Shown here in pieces: positions 1-10,048 of a stretch of DNA of 64,000 nucleotides. The notes beneath the pieces were generated by a model. That model did not search any database. It was not told the DNA's origin and was given only the letters and a program-made list of their open reading frames with translations. The stretch lies in the NCBI GenBank assembly GCA_001595785.1, contig LSSJ01000026.1, forward strand, positions 1 through 64,000, written 5' to 3'. Every line of letters starts with the position of its first letter. Positions within the stretch are counted from its first letter, which is position 1. The position numbers were made by a program, and so were the translations under genes. The stretch is from Euryarchaeota archaeon SM23-78 (GTDB taxonomy: Archaea; Nanobdellota; Nanobdellia; Woesearchaeales; SM23-78).

Positions 1-36
1 TTATAAGCGTAAGCTCTATTTAGGAGGTGTTTTAAA

Positions 37-345
37 ATGAATAAGATAATCTTATATGTGCTAGTGTGTATGCTGATATTCAGTAGTGTTCTTGGTGCTT
101 CAAAACATGACTTTGTTGAGTTAGTAGAGAATACTGATTATTGTTTTGACTGTTATACTATTTATAAGATTACTAAAGCTGATGATACTCAGCTTACTAA
201 GCTAGGAATTGATTTTAAGAATACGGCTGGTGAGTTTGTTCTTCCTTATTATGATGTTTCTTATTTGAAAACTGAGGAATATTCTGTGTTTGTTGATGAG
301 TATGAGCCTTGTACTTTGAATAAGACTGTTATTATTAAGTGGTAG
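37..345 (+). CDS. N-terminal piece of a secreted surface protein (frameshifted)
   Basis: The product starts with a Sec signal peptide (residues 1-20, ending SSVLGA) and continues as a beta-rich extracellular segment with two close cysteines. The start is supported by an AGGAGGTG Shine-Dalgarno 7 bases upstream. The frame stops at TAG 343-345, right where the next frame (339 onward) continues as similar secreted protein. One extra G in the GG at 341-342 would join the two frames into a single protein of about 585 residues. I read it as the 5' part of a gene broken by a one-base deletion or a sequence error; programmed frameshifting is less likely. Confidence 0.6.
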   Translation: MNKIILYVLVCMLIFSSVLGASKHDFVELVENTDYCFDCYTIYKITKADDTQLTKLGIDFKNTAGEFVLPYYDVSYLKTEEYSVFVDEYEPCTLNKTVIIKW

Positions 346-1796
346 AATATGAAACTCAGTGTTTTGTAGGTGAAAAGGAAGTTCAAAGGACAAGGAGTTA
401 TTATGCTCCTGTATTTTCTTTGAATACTGTTATAGAAGCTTATAATAATGCTGATGTTGATGAAATTTTTTATATTAAGATTAGTGGAAGACTAGAGGAA
501 GGCGAGGTTATTGATAATATCCTTGTTCTGAATGATTTTGTTTATGATGAGTATGCTTGGTGGAATGCTAGTTTTGATTATCGGAGGAAGATTAATTGTA
601 GTAATATGACTGATGGTGTTCCTCTTGTGATTAATGGTAGTGATGGTTTTAAGATTGGTGGTTATACTCAGATTGTTTGGACTTATTGTGCTGGAGAGAA
701 TACCAGTGTTTATTATAATAGTTATTCTAATTATGTTGTGGCTAATGATACAGCTCAATTACCTATGGAGGTAGAGAAAGGTAATGGTACTAGCTATAAT
801 CCTACTAGTGTTTGGGATAGTGATTATAAATATGTCGGACATTTTGATAATTCTGCTGTTGATAGTACAAATACAAATAATGGAACTGTAAGTGGAGCAA
901 CAAATCAGGCTAGTTATATAGGCGATGGTTATTATATGGGTGGAGATGGAGATGAAGTTTATTGGAGTGATGGAACTTTTGATAGTGTTTTTGAATCAGG
1001 AAATTATACTTTTTCTGCTTGGGTAAGGAGAGATGCTACTGGAGGGATGCCTTCTAACTCTATGTTTGACCATATGAAGGCAAACACTGCTTATAATGCT
1101 TTTTGGATGAATAGCGCAGGAGATTTTTGTATGTTTGAATATGATGATTATCTTTGTGCTGATTTCGATGGAGCTGAGGATACTTGGTATTATGTCGTTT
1201 TTGCTTTTGATGGAACTAATGGTTTTATATACATAGATGGAGAATTAAATGTTACTGGAACATTTGTTAACCTTATGGCAGTGGCTAATCCTTATTCATT
1301 AGGAAAGTATGACGCTGGAACAGATAGGAATTGGTATGGAGATGTTGATGAAGCTAGAATAATAGACGCTAATATATCCTTATCCGAAGTTAATCAATCT
1401 TATCAAAACATGATTGGAACAAGTGGTTTTGGTGATTTAGGAGAAGAGGAGACTAAACCATTTACTCCTGCTAATGAGTCTAGTGGTAGGGCTGCTATTA
1501 TTGCTGGTGTTGATGCCTCTGAAGTAGCAGGTTCTTATACTGCTTATACTGATAAGCAGGCATACATTAGGCTTGCTAATGGCAGCCAGTATAAAGGAAC
1601 CTTTGATAAGTACATTGCTTATAGCAGCGGGGGTACTTATAAGCGTTGGGCATTCAACTATGATGAGAACAGTAGTAGTGGTTTCCCAACCTTCTTTAAT
1701 ATAACACCAGTATTTTATTTTTGGCAGAATTATAATATGACATATGATCAAATAAAGTGGAATGTAAGCGCATATATTAATAATACATTTCCTTAA
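339..1796 (+). CDS. secreted DUF2341/LamG-type surface protein (continuation of the broken gene)
   Basis: After about 75 residues comes WWNASFDYRRKINCS, typical of DUF2341 domains, followed by a LamG/concanavalin-like beta-sandwich (roughly residues 165-360) with the usual YTFSAWVR and WYYVVFAFDG strands, and a tail of about 110 residues. Both domain types occur in archaeal cell-surface or sugar-binding proteins. There is no signal peptide or ribosome site in this frame (its start would be GTG), so it should be the rest of the gene starting at 37. Third codon positions are strongly T-rich compared with the genes that follow. Ligand unknown. Confidence 0.65.
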   Translation: MVEYETQCFVGEKEVQRTRSYYAPVFSLNTVIEAYNNADVDEIFYIKISGRLEEGEVIDNILVLNDFVYDEYAWWNASFDYRRKINCSNMTDGVPLVINGSDGFKIGGYTQIVWTYCAGENTSVYYNSYSNYVVANDTAQLPMEVEKGNGTSYNPTSVWDSDYKYVGHFDNSAVDSTNTNNGTVSGATNQASYIGDGYYMGGDGDEVYWSDGTFDSVFESGNYTFSAWVRRDATGGMPSNSMFDHMKANTAYNAFWMNSAGDFCMFEYDDYLCADFDGAEDTWYYVVFAFDGTNGFIYIDGELNVTGTFVNLMAVANPYSLGKYDAGTDRNWYGDVDEARIIDANISLSEVNQSYQNMIGTSGFGDLGEEETKPFTPANESSGRAAIIAGVDASEVAGSYTAYTDKQAYIRLANGSQYKGTFDKYIAYSSGGTYKRWAFNYDENSSSGFPTFFNITPVFYFWQNYNMTYDQIKWNVSAYINNTFP

Positions 1797-1822
1797 ATTA
1801 TTACCTGACAGGAGATGAAAAA

Positions 1823-2827
1823 ATGAAATATAAAACAGTGAATTTTGTTATTATAATCTTATCATTATTATTAGTTAGTTGTATTTCTAATCCGTATGAT
1901 TCCCTTGAAAATAATCCAAAACTTGATCCAAAACTTGTGGAAATAATTAAGAATGGTTCGCTGGAGACAGTACATGCTATGATTTATTTTAGTTCAAGAT
2001 TAGAAAGAGATGAGCTTAAGATATTGAACAAAATGGATATTATTTATCATGATGATACACCAGGTGTTAATCCAAGAATAGCTACGGTTCCAGTCTTATT
2101 GATTAATAATATTACAAAACTTTCTTCTGTGAATAAATTAATGTCAGTCCCTTTACAATATAAAATGATAGAATACTTCGCTTTTGAAAAAATTCCTTCT
2201 TACGTTTTTAATGATGATAATTCCATTAATCTAAAGGTTATTTTTTATGATGACGTTACTAAAGAAGAAGCGATATCAATGATAACTAAATATAGCGAGG
2301 TTTTTTTTGATAAATATACAGATAAAAACAACGAGATTTATTTACATACTGTAAATAATAAGATTATGTTTGATCTTGCTAGAGAAGATAAAGTAAAAGC
2401 CATTAACTACGGGGGGGATCCATCAACAAAATCTAATCCTCTGGCTGGATTAGTTATCGTTAAAACGGATAAATCTTCTTACAATCTGAGTGAAATAGTT
2501 TATATTTTTGTGTACAATGGTCTTAATAAATCAATTACTTTAACAACTTTAATCGCATGTGAAGGAGAAATATATATTATTTCTAAGTATGAGGGTAAGG
2601 AATTTAAAGATTATATGATGATATGTGGTGCCTGTATGGGTGGTAGTGAGTTTAGAAAGAAAGTTGAGTCTTTTGAAGGAATCATATTTGAATGGGATCA
2701 ACAAGCATACACAAATCCCGTTTATGATTGTGAGAAAAAACATATTTTAGGGAAAGGTCTATACAAAGTTAAAATATGGGAAAATTATCCTATTATATAT
2801 GAATCAAACGTATTTAAAATAATATGA
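1823..2827 (+). CDS. putative lipoprotein resembling a subtilase propeptide/inhibitor
   Basis: The 334-residue product has a lipoprotein-type signal with lipobox LLVSC (Cys20). The middle (about residues 125-205) contains a DDVTKEEAISMI helix and strands that match, segment for segment, the propeptide region of the subtilase encoded immediately downstream (there KDVSLEDARHII). The C-terminal part (about 210-334) looks like a BsuPI-like inhibitor beta-sandwich. The stop overlaps the next start by four bases (ATGA), implying co-translation. I infer a membrane-tethered chaperone or inhibitor of the protease; an unrelated surface protein cannot be excluded. A GGAG site precedes the start. Confidence 0.55.
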   Translation: MKYKTVNFVIIILSLLLVSCISNPYDSLENNPKLDPKLVEIIKNGSLETVHAMIYFSSRLERDELKILNKMDIIYHDDTPGVNPRIATVPVLLINNITKLSSVNKLMSVPLQYKMIEYFAFEKIPSYVFNDDNSINLKVIFYDDVTKEEAISMITKYSEVFFDKYTDKNNEIYLHTVNNKIMFDLAREDKVKAINYGGDPSTKSNPLAGLVIVKTDKSSYNLSEIVYIFVYNGLNKSITLTTLIACEGEIYIISKYEGKEFKDYMMICGACMGGSEFRKKVESFEGIIFEWDQQAYTNPVYDCEKKHILGKGLYKVKIWENYPIIYESNVFKII

Positions 2828-5800
2828 AACTAAACAATATCAAATTAAAACTATGTGTACTTTTATTTGTTTTTTTAGTAGTTAATTTGGCTTTAGCTCA
2901 AAATTTTGAGAGAGAATTCATTTACCTTAAATCAAGAACTATTTCATTAGACAAAAATACAAGTATTCAGACATTAAATGAAATTAATAATCTCCAGGAT
3001 AAAAAACATTTTATTCTTACTTTTAAAGATATCAATAAAAACATAACATTACTCAATTTGAACAATATAGAATTATTAACATATATACCTCATAATGGTT
3101 GGTTTGTTTCAATTTCTAATAGAGATATAGTTAATAAATTTGACCAACTTAATATCAAATCCATACATAATATATTACCTGATGATAAATTATCTCCTTC
3201 GATAAAAAATGATAAAATGGGTGCTTGGTCAATTAATAACGATGGTGATGTAATTGTCTTAGTTAAATTTTTCAAAGATGTTTCTTTAGAAGATGCTAGA
3301 CATATCATTAAAAAATTAGGATACAAAATCTATGATGAAATTAATACTGTGAATGTATTGACTGTTGCTCTACCACAAGAAGAAATATATTTATTAGCTA
3401 AGAAAGACAGTATACAATGGATTGAAGAAATTTTACCTCCTTCTGAAGATACTTTAGATCAATCAACTGAGAAAATTGGAGTTGATGTAATACAAACTAA
3501 TCCATACAATTTAGACGGAACAAACGTTTTTATTCTGCAATATGAAACTAATGTTCCTTATGAGCATGATGATCTTAAGGATAGAATACTCTATCCTGAA
3601 GAGGAAGGATGCTCAGTATCACCACATGCCACTTCTGTTGCTGGCATAATGGGAGGAGACGGAACAAAAAATGAAAGTTTGAGAGGTATTGCTACTAAAG
3701 CAGTAATAGTAGCATATGAGCATGATTATGATACCGTACATTTTCATAATACCACTGGTCAAATAGAAGAGGAATATAATATTTCTATTAATACTTATAG
3801 TGTCTCTTTATCTTCTAACTCTTGGGGAACTCCTGCACTCTACTATAAAGATCATTGTGAGTGGTTAGGAGATTATACAATTGTATCAGAGTTATTAGAT
3901 AATATAACTACTGGTAGTTTGGGAAATAAAATGACTTTAGTTTGGGCTAATGGAAATGGAAGAAGTAATTTTGTTGATTGTGGTGACTTTAATACAACTA
4001 TACCTAGAGCGGCATCAAAAAACGTAATTAGTGTGGGAGGTATACATTCAAATGATGATTCTATAGTAAATTTAAGTAGTTGGGGACCTACTGATGATGG
4101 TAGAATCAAACCAGATCTCGTTGCTCCATCTTGTCAAAGAGATGAAGATAAAGGTGTCACTTCTACAAATATTTATAACTCATATAGCACTAATATTGCT
4201 TGTGGTACATCTTTTGCAGCGCCTCATGTTTCAGGTATAGCAGCCTTAATGTATCAACAATTTCGGTGTTTACAGCCTTATGATGTTTCTACCCCTCTAC
4301 CTTCAACAATAAAAGCATTATTAATTCATACAGCTAAAGATTTAAATAATACAGGACCTGATTACATTACTGGATGGGGAAAGGTAAATGCAACATCATC
4401 TGTAGATCACATAATTTATAGATATTTTAGGGAAGAAAATCTTTCAAGTGTAACTGCTGTTGATATTTTTAATTTTACAATTAATGATTCATTAGCACCA
4501 ATTAAAGTTACTCTTGTATGGGATGATTACCCAGGGACTCTAAATAGCAATAAAACTTTGATTAATGATTTAGACCTTTTTCTTATAGCTCCCAATGGAT
4601 CTGTTTATAAGTCATGGACATTAAACTCTTCTAATCCATCTGCTTCTGCTACAAAGGATGGTGATAACATAAATAATGTCGAACAAGTATATGTAGGAAG
4701 TCCTGGAAGTGATAATCTCTATGATGATGGTAATTGGCAGATTATAGTTAATAGTACAAGTTGTGCTCACTGTCCTCAAAAATATTCTATTGTTTATAAG
4801 AGACCTTTTGAGATTAAATTATATAAAGGATGGAATTTGATATCTATACCAATTAAACCATACAATATCACTCCGGAATTTGTATTTAAAAATATTAATT
4901 ATACTATCAATTCGGCGTGGACTTATGACCCTGATAACTGTCTAGATGACTGGTGCGTGTGGGTTCCTGGAGGAGCACCAGATGATCTTGATGAGGTAAA
5001 ACCTGGTTTGGGCTATTGGATTTCAGTTAATGATTCTGTATCTTTAGAAATCAATGGAGATCCTATTATGAAGAACAGTGATTCTTCATCACCTTTAACT
5101 AAACCTTCTTCAGCTTATTCAGATGATAATTGGACTTTAATAGGTTTTGATTCTTTTTTCAAAATCTTTGTTTTAGAGGCTTTAGACAGTTTAAATTTCA
5201 CTTCTGTTTTTAAATTTAAACAAGGAAGCCCAGAGATTGGCAATGATAATTGGATTATTTACTATAATAACGAGACTTTTGAAAATGTAGATTTCAATCT
5301 TGAACCAGGCATAGGAACATGGATTCAAGCAAAACCAGCCAATTGGACCCTTTCTCATAATAGGTCCTGCTCTTCCTTATTTTTCCAAGATAATTTTACA
5401 ATTGAGGAAAGTGGCGCTCCTGGAGAAGGAGATGACTCATTTAAATTAGGTGCCAAATCACGAGAACAAGCATTCATAATATATGGTTATGCTGCTTGTG
5501 ATCAGTTGCTTAATAGAACTCATGACAATACTACTATTCATATTAAGATTAATGGTTCAGAGGTTAATAATTATACCATGGGAATGTTACCAATTGATCA
5601 ATTTAGGTTACAGGTTCCTATGGGAGGTGATGGTGGTGCTAGTGAGAATGATTCTGCTCAGATATTTATTAATAATAATGTGAGTATTAGCGAGGGTAAT
5701 GTGACTATTGGTGGTTCTGGTGAGTTCTATTATTTTAATATTACTGGTGTTAACACTACTGATTCTGATGGTGATAATTTTTCAGCTGAGTGTCTTGATT

Positions 5801-6765
5801 GTGATGATAATAATGCTAGTATTCACCCTAATGCTATGGAGATTTGTTATGACGGTCATGATAATGATTGTGATGGATTTGTTGATGAGGGTTGTAATGT
5901 TACTATAACCTCTTTTAATGAAGATTTATATGTTGATATAAATACAAAGACTGTTATTTTTGAAGCTGTTGTTGAGACTGATTTAGAAACAGACAATCTT
6001 ACTGATATTAATTGGAGTTTTGACACTGGTGAAAATAAGATTTATGCTAATCACTTGTTTAATTTAGTTCATGGTGAAAGTATTTCTTTATTAATTGAGC
6101 ATACTTATAATAATTATGGAACTAAAAATTATAATTTCACAGTTTTTACAGAAGCAAGGTCGGATGCTGTGACGGGCAGTATTGATTTAAAGACTGTTAA
6201 TGTTACTGATTTAAGTGCTGTCCATAGTGAAGATGATATTAGGGTGTTTGAGTTTATTATTTCTAATCTGCTTAACTCTAACAGTTCAGTTAATTGGACT
6301 CTTGATACAGGCGAGAGTAACATATCCAATAATTACAAGATTGATTTAACAGCACAAGAAGATGTTCCTGTTATTGTAGAGTATGATTATAGTTCTTATG
6401 ATGATTTCACAGTTCAAGCAACGGTCAATGATAATTTGACTAATGATTCAATGAGTATAAGTGTTTCTGTGAAAGAATTGCTTATAACAGGGTTTTCTAA
6501 GCTTTTTAGCAATAGCACCCTTGCAGTGTTTGAGTTCATAATAAATAATCTCTGGTCTACTAATAAAACTTTCTCTTGGAGCTTCGACACTAATGACACT
6601 GCAGGAGTTATCTGGAGTGATAACACTATTACTTTAACGCAAGAAGAGAATGTTTCTATCTTGTTTGAGCATAACTTTAGCAGCACAGGAAATTATGAAG
6701 TATCTGCGAAAGCTAATACCACAGTAGCTAATTATTCTGAAAGTCTTAATATGAGTTTGAGTTAG
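2824..6765 (+). CDS. large secreted subtilisin-like (S8) serine protease, possibly altered triad
   Basis: Order of parts: signal peptide (1-25), propeptide-like region (about 60-215), S8 catalytic domain (about 230-540), KP43-type beta-sandwich (about 545-660), a GWNLISIP-type domain, a MopE-like Cys/Asp metal-binding motif (about 980-1020), and three PKD-like beta repeats to the end. His268 (HATSVAGI) and Ser463 (GTSFAAPHVSG) are clear. The catalytic Asp position aligns with Glu241 (YETNVPYEHDDL where active enzymes have DTG), so activity is uncertain. It forms an operon with the lipoprotein upstream. Codon style shifts near 5480, suggesting a composite gene. Confidence 0.85.
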   Translation: MKLNNIKLKLCVLLFVFLVVNLALAQNFEREFIYLKSRTISLDKNTSIQTLNEINNLQDKKHFILTFKDINKNITLLNLNNIELLTYIPHNGWFVSISNRDIVNKFDQLNIKSIHNILPDDKLSPSIKNDKMGAWSINNDGDVIVLVKFFKDVSLEDARHIIKKLGYKIYDEINTVNVLTVALPQEEIYLLAKKDSIQWIEEILPPSEDTLDQSTEKIGVDVIQTNPYNLDGTNVFILQYETNVPYEHDDLKDRILYPEEEGCSVSPHATSVAGIMGGDGTKNESLRGIATKAVIVAYEHDYDTVHFHNTTGQIEEEYNISINTYSVSLSSNSWGTPALYYKDHCEWLGDYTIVSELLDNITTGSLGNKMTLVWANGNGRSNFVDCGDFNTTIPRAASKNVISVGGIHSNDDSIVNLSSWGPTDDGRIKPDLVAPSCQRDEDKGVTSTNIYNSYSTNIACGTSFAAPHVSGIAALMYQQFRCLQPYDVSTPLPSTIKALLIHTAKDLNNTGPDYITGWGKVNATSSVDHIIYRYFREENLSSVTAVDIFNFTINDSLAPIKVTLVWDDYPGTLNSNKTLINDLDLFLIAPNGSVYKSWTLNSSNPSASATKDGDNINNVEQVYVGSPGSDNLYDDGNWQIIVNSTSCAHCPQKYSIVYKRPFEIKLYKGWNLISIPIKPYNITPEFVFKNINYTINSAWTYDPDNCLDDWCVWVPGGAPDDLDEVKPGLGYWISVNDSVSLEINGDPIMKNSDSSSPLTKPSSAYSDDNWTLIGFDSFFKIFVLEALDSLNFTSVFKFKQGSPEIGNDNWIIYYNNETFENVDFNLEPGIGTWIQAKPANWTLSHNRSCSSLFFQDNFTIEESGAPGEGDDSFKLGAKSREQAFIIYGYAACDQLLNRTHDNTTIHIKINGSEVNNYTMGMLPIDQFRLQVPMGGDGGASENDSAQIFINNNVSISEGNVTIGGSGEFYYFNITGVNTTDSDGDNFSAECLDCDDNNASIHPNAMEICYDGHDNDCDGFVDEGCNVTITSFNEDLYVDINTKTVIFEAVVETDLETDNLTDINWSFDTGENKIYANHLFNLVHGESISLLIEHTYNNYGTKNYNFTVFTEARSDAVTGSIDLKTVNVTDLSAVHSEDDIRVFEFIISNLLNSNSSVNWTLDTGESNISNNYKIDLTAQEDVPVIVEYDYSSYDDFTVQATVNDNLTNDSMSISVSVKELLITGFSKLFSNSTLAVFEFIINNLWSTNKTFSWSFDTNDTAGVIWSDNTITLTQEENVSILFEHNFSSTGNYEVSAKANTTVANYSESLNMSLS

Positions 6766-6768
6766 AAC

Positions 6769-8037
6769 CTACTTCTCCCATATATTCCTCTGGTGCTTAA
6801 CAAACACTTCTTTTATGTTGATTATGTAAAATATCATAATTACCAGCCAGAAGGGGAACATGAAGAGCAAGGCTATTATGTGTCCAAAGGTGAGTTTTCT
6901 GTCATACTTTATTATTGCCATTAGGTACAATGGGTAGACGAGTAGGCTTGCGCTTAAGCCTATTACTGCGCCTATGGTTAAAGGGTTAACTCCTGATATA
7001 ATGCTTATGAACCAGCGAATTATTCCAATGATTGAGAGCCATTCAAAAAAGAATCTTAGCACTCCTAGACTTAACCAGGTTCCTTGGGATACAAAGTATT
7101 GTATGTATCCGCTTACTAAATTATAGATGGTTATGCTTCCCATAATGATTGCTTGTAAATACCAGAAAAAGGCTAAGGGCAAGGTATATATTTGCATAAA
7201 GGTATGATTCAATCTAAGATGTCTTTTTAGGATATTAATCCATCCCCTTGAAAAACGCGTTCTTTGCCTTGTAAAACCTCTTATATCAATAGGCATGTTG
7301 GTTTCTGACACGCTCTTTTCAGCACACTCAACCTTGTAGCCTGCTTTTATAAGCCTGACAGCTATATCAACATCTTCTGAAAAGCCTTTGGTCTCAAAGC
7401 CTTTAAGCTCTTGCAAAACCTTTTTCTTGTACACACTTAGGGGGCCTGGAGCAACAATATTCACATTTACCTTTGAAAACAAGCCCCTAAGCAAAGAATT
7501 GTATAGTTGTTCCATGTGCAGCCATATACCAATGAATTTGTTCCTGTTCTTTACCTTTACTATTGAGCACACTGCTCCTACATGCTTGGGCTTAATAAGT
7601 TTTATAGCTTCAATCAGAGCATTTTTATGTATGACACTGTCACCGTCAACAACAGCTATTAGTTCTCCTTTTGCAATGGATAAGGCCTTGTTTATGGACT
7701 TTGATTTTCCTCTGTGCTTGGTTCTAAGAATCTTTATCTTGCCTGAATGCTTATCTGCTATCTGCTTTGCTACCTGGTATGTCTTATCCTGGCTTCCATC
7801 ATCAATCATTATTATCTCTTTTTTTCCTTTAAAATCAGCAGCCAGAACAGACTCAAGGGTCTGAGCAATATATCTCTCTTCATTATGAGCAGGAATGATT
7901 ATGGTTATGCTTGAATACTTTTTTCTAGAAGCAGGTATTTTTTTTCTCTTGAAAAGAAGCAGATAGTAGTATGACAAAACAATTAACAAGAAGATTGCTG
8001 TGACTATTGTTGTTGCAATTGTTTTGATATCCATCAT
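6769..8037 (-). CDS. membrane glycosyltransferase family 2 (processive type)
   Basis: An N-terminal membrane segment (residues 6-29) is followed by a GT-A domain with IIIPAHNEE, DDGS (79-82), the DxD-type DGDS (131-134), the acidic ED pair (221-222) and an RFSRGW motif near 261-266. Three or four membrane helices follow to the end. This layout matches processive GT2 enzymes of the hyaluronan/poly-GlcNAc synthase type. The start overlaps the stop of the second glycosyltransferase by four bases, so the two are co-translated and probably act on the same surface glycan. Donor sugar cannot be read from the sequence. Confidence 0.85.
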   Translation of the reverse strand: MMDIKTIATTIVTAIFLLIVLSYYYLLLFKRKKIPASRKKYSSITIIIPAHNEERYIAQTLESVLAADFKGKKEIIMIDDGSQDKTYQVAKQIADKHSGKIKILRTKHRGKSKSINKALSIAKGELIAVVDGDSVIHKNALIEAIKLIKPKHVGAVCSIVKVKNRNKFIGIWLHMEQLYNSLLRGLFSKVNVNIVAPGPLSVYKKKVLQELKGFETKGFSEDVDIAVRLIKAGYKVECAEKSVSETNMPIDIRGFTRQRTRFSRGWINILKRHLRLNHTFMQIYTLPLAFFWYLQAIIMGSITIYNLVSGYIQYFVSQGTWLSLGVLRFFFEWLSIIGIIRWFISIISGVNPLTIGAVIGLSASLLVYPLYLMAIIKYDRKLTFGHIIALLFMFPFWLVIMIFYIINIKEVFVKHQRNIWEK

Positions 8038-9308
8038 TTGATAATACCAGCATTACCTTGTTTAGGAGTGCACACCCAAGAAGTCTTTCTTCCGAAGAGA
8101 TACTTATCTTTTAAAAATATTGCTCTGAATACAGCAATGGTGTTGCCAAATGCTAGGACCAGGCTTATTGAGAATGCAGCTAGTAAGAGCTTTGGAAATT
8201 CGTCTATGTTTTTGTGCTTCAAAAACATGGTTCCTGTTATTATCAGGAATCCTGCTGTAAATGAGAATTTTATAACTAACTCAAAGAAGTCAGCAAAATT
8301 GAAAAGCTCTGGTTCTCCAAGGAACCAACCAGTTAAACCTGCCAGAGTCATCAGGATTATTGCAGGAGAAATCAGGTTTCCCAGAGTTATATAGCTTATG
8401 GAAACCCTTTGCTTGAATTTCAGCCCTTTTTTATATAATATCTTCTTACCATTATCAATAAATGCTCTTAGGTTTCCAAAACACCATCTCATTTGTTGTT
8501 TCAAGAAGTCCTCTAATGTATAAGGGACTTCGCTTGGAGTCTCAAACTTTAAATAAACATTTCTGTAACCCTTGCTTAGAATCCTGATACTGAGATCTGT
8601 ATCTTCTGTGACACTGTTAGTATTCCAACCCCCAACCTCTTCTATTGCTTTCTTTCGAATAGCCCCTGCTGTTCCACAGAAGAACACAGTGTTAGCCTTA
8701 TTATAAATAGGCATAAGCATTTTGTGATGAACCATTAATAGGTAGGCTGCAAATCTTGATATTAAGTTAACATCCTTATTATAAAAGCCTTGTCTTGATT
8801 GCACAATACCTACTCTAGGATCTTCAAATGGTAAGACAATTCTTTTCAAGAAATCCTTGTGAGGCAGGAAGTCAGCATCAAAGATTACTATTATTTCTCC
8901 TTTTACATAAGGCATGGCGTGTTGGAGTGCGCCCGGCTTGTATCCTTGCCTGTTCTTTCTGTGAATGTATTTTATAAAACCAGGGTTCTTTGTTACAAAC
9001 CTTTTTAATAGCTTCTGGGTTTTTTTATCTGTGCTATCATCAACAAACATTATTTCATACTTGTTTTTGGGATAATCAAACTTCATACATTTTTCAATGC
9101 ACTTAACAGCAACAGGGTCATTAAAGCATGGTATCTGGACTGTAACAAAGGGATGCTTTTTTAGATTCTTTACTCTAAGATTCTTTTCTTTTCTAGGTCT
9201 ATCCACAAATATGTTTAAAATAGTTAAGATTAAGAACAATATGGAGAAGAAGACTACAGGCAGGAGAGCCAGGTTGTACAGGGCTAAGGATAATTCTTGT
9301 GCATTCAT
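8034..9308 (-). CDS. membrane glycosyltransferase family 2 (cellulose-synthase-like)
   Basis: Membrane helix at residues 10-34, then a GT-A domain with VQIPCFND, DDST (90-93), DAD (144-146), TED (234-236) and QQMRW (271-275), the full D,D,D,QxxRW signature of processive GT2 synthases. Three or more helices follow (about 300-400). It is upstream of, and overlaps by four bases, the second glycosyltransferase. The two are probably inner-membrane synthases for a surface polysaccharide or lipid-linked glycan. GDP-mannose dehydratase lies in the same neighbourhood, but no direct link is visible. Confidence 0.87.
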   Translation of the reverse strand: MNAQELSLALYNLALLPVVFFSILFLILTILNIFVDRPRKEKNLRVKNLKKHPFVTVQIPCFNDPVAVKCIEKCMKFDYPKNKYEIMFVDDSTDKKTQKLLKRFVTKNPGFIKYIHRKNRQGYKPGALQHAMPYVKGEIIVIFDADFLPHKDFLKRIVLPFEDPRVGIVQSRQGFYNKDVNLISRFAAYLLMVHHKMLMPIYNKANTVFFCGTAGAIRKKAIEEVGGWNTNSVTEDTDLSIRILSKGYRNVYLKFETPSEVPYTLEDFLKQQMRWCFGNLRAFIDNGKKILYKKGLKFKQRVSISYITLGNLISPAIILMTLAGLTGWFLGEPELFNFADFFELVIKFSFTAGFLIITGTMFLKHKNIDEFPKLLLAAFSISLVLAFGNTIAVFRAIFLKDKYLFGRKTSWVCTPKQGNAGIIK

Positions 9309-9324
9309 CTTCTTTTACCTAATT

Positions 9325-10041
9325 TTAAATTCCGAGTCTAATCTGTTTTTGTCTTATGCTTCTATTAATCAGAGATATGCTTGGATTTCCGAACAAAACA
9401 GTGTTATCTCTTCCATCAATACCTATATGTATACTAGGTCCTTGTATTTTAAACATTTTTGTCTCAAGCATGTCTTCATATATGACTTTATAAGGGTTGT
9501 TATTTATATTTTTATTCATGCACTCCTCAAAGTCTTCTCTTGATATTACAAAACTATTTGTTAATGCAAGGATGTCCTTCTCAGCAGTCTCAAATAATGT
9601 CTTATGGAACTCTACAATCTCTTCTCCTCCTAACCCAAGATAGCACTGAACTGCTGAGGCATATATAAATCTGCCTTTTTTTGTATCAAACTCCTCGGGA
9701 GTTATATAATACTTATGATACAGCTTTGCCTGGCCAGAATCAATATACAGCTCTTTTATCCTAGGAATCTTTTCATAATAGAATTTCTTACTCGTATCTG
9801 ACTCAAAGTCAACTACAACCATTAGAGTGACGGGGGAGCTTTTCCCCCCAAGATATGTCCTATCACTAATTAAAGGGTTGTTAAGCACAAAAAAATTATA
9901 CATCTTATTAAAATCCTTGTTCTCATAACTCTCCTTTAAAACCAAGTTACTGTTATACTCCAGTACAAGCACAATACCATAATATATTATTGAAGCTAGG
10001 ATTAATAAAACTATGACTCCAGTAATAACTTTCTTATTCAT
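9325..10041 (-). CDS. membrane-anchored DsbA-like thioredoxin-fold protein without redox cysteines
   Basis: One N-terminal membrane helix (residues 5-28) anchors an extracytoplasmic domain resembling the DsbA/BdbD (Thioredoxin_4) family: VTLMVVVDF strand, helical insertion, and a cis-Pro-like QGPSIHI near the end. At the active-site position normally FExPxCKKF the protein reads FESDTSKKF, so both cysteines are serines (Ser81, Ser84). It therefore cannot be a thiol oxidoreductase of the usual kind; a chaperone or binding role is inferred. It lies seven bases downstream of a thioredoxin-like gene that keeps CxxC. Confidence 0.65.
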   Translation of the reverse strand: MNKKVITGVIVLLILASIIYYGIVLVLEYNSNLVLKESYENKDFNKMYNFFVLNNPLISDRTYLGGKSSPVTLMVVVDFESDTSKKFYYEKIPRIKELYIDSGQAKLYHKYYITPEEFDTKKGRFIYASAVQCYLGLGGEEIVEFHKTLFETAEKDILALTNSFVISREDFEECMNKNINNNPYKVIYEDMLETKMFKIQGPSIHIGIDGRDNTVLFGNPSISLINRSIRQKQIRLGI

Positions 10042-10048
10042 TTTTTCA

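Noticed and set aside
7388-7864. 158-residue frame antisense to the glycosyltransferase gene
   Set aside because: The opposite strand has all GT2 motifs; this frame has no known features or ribosome site.
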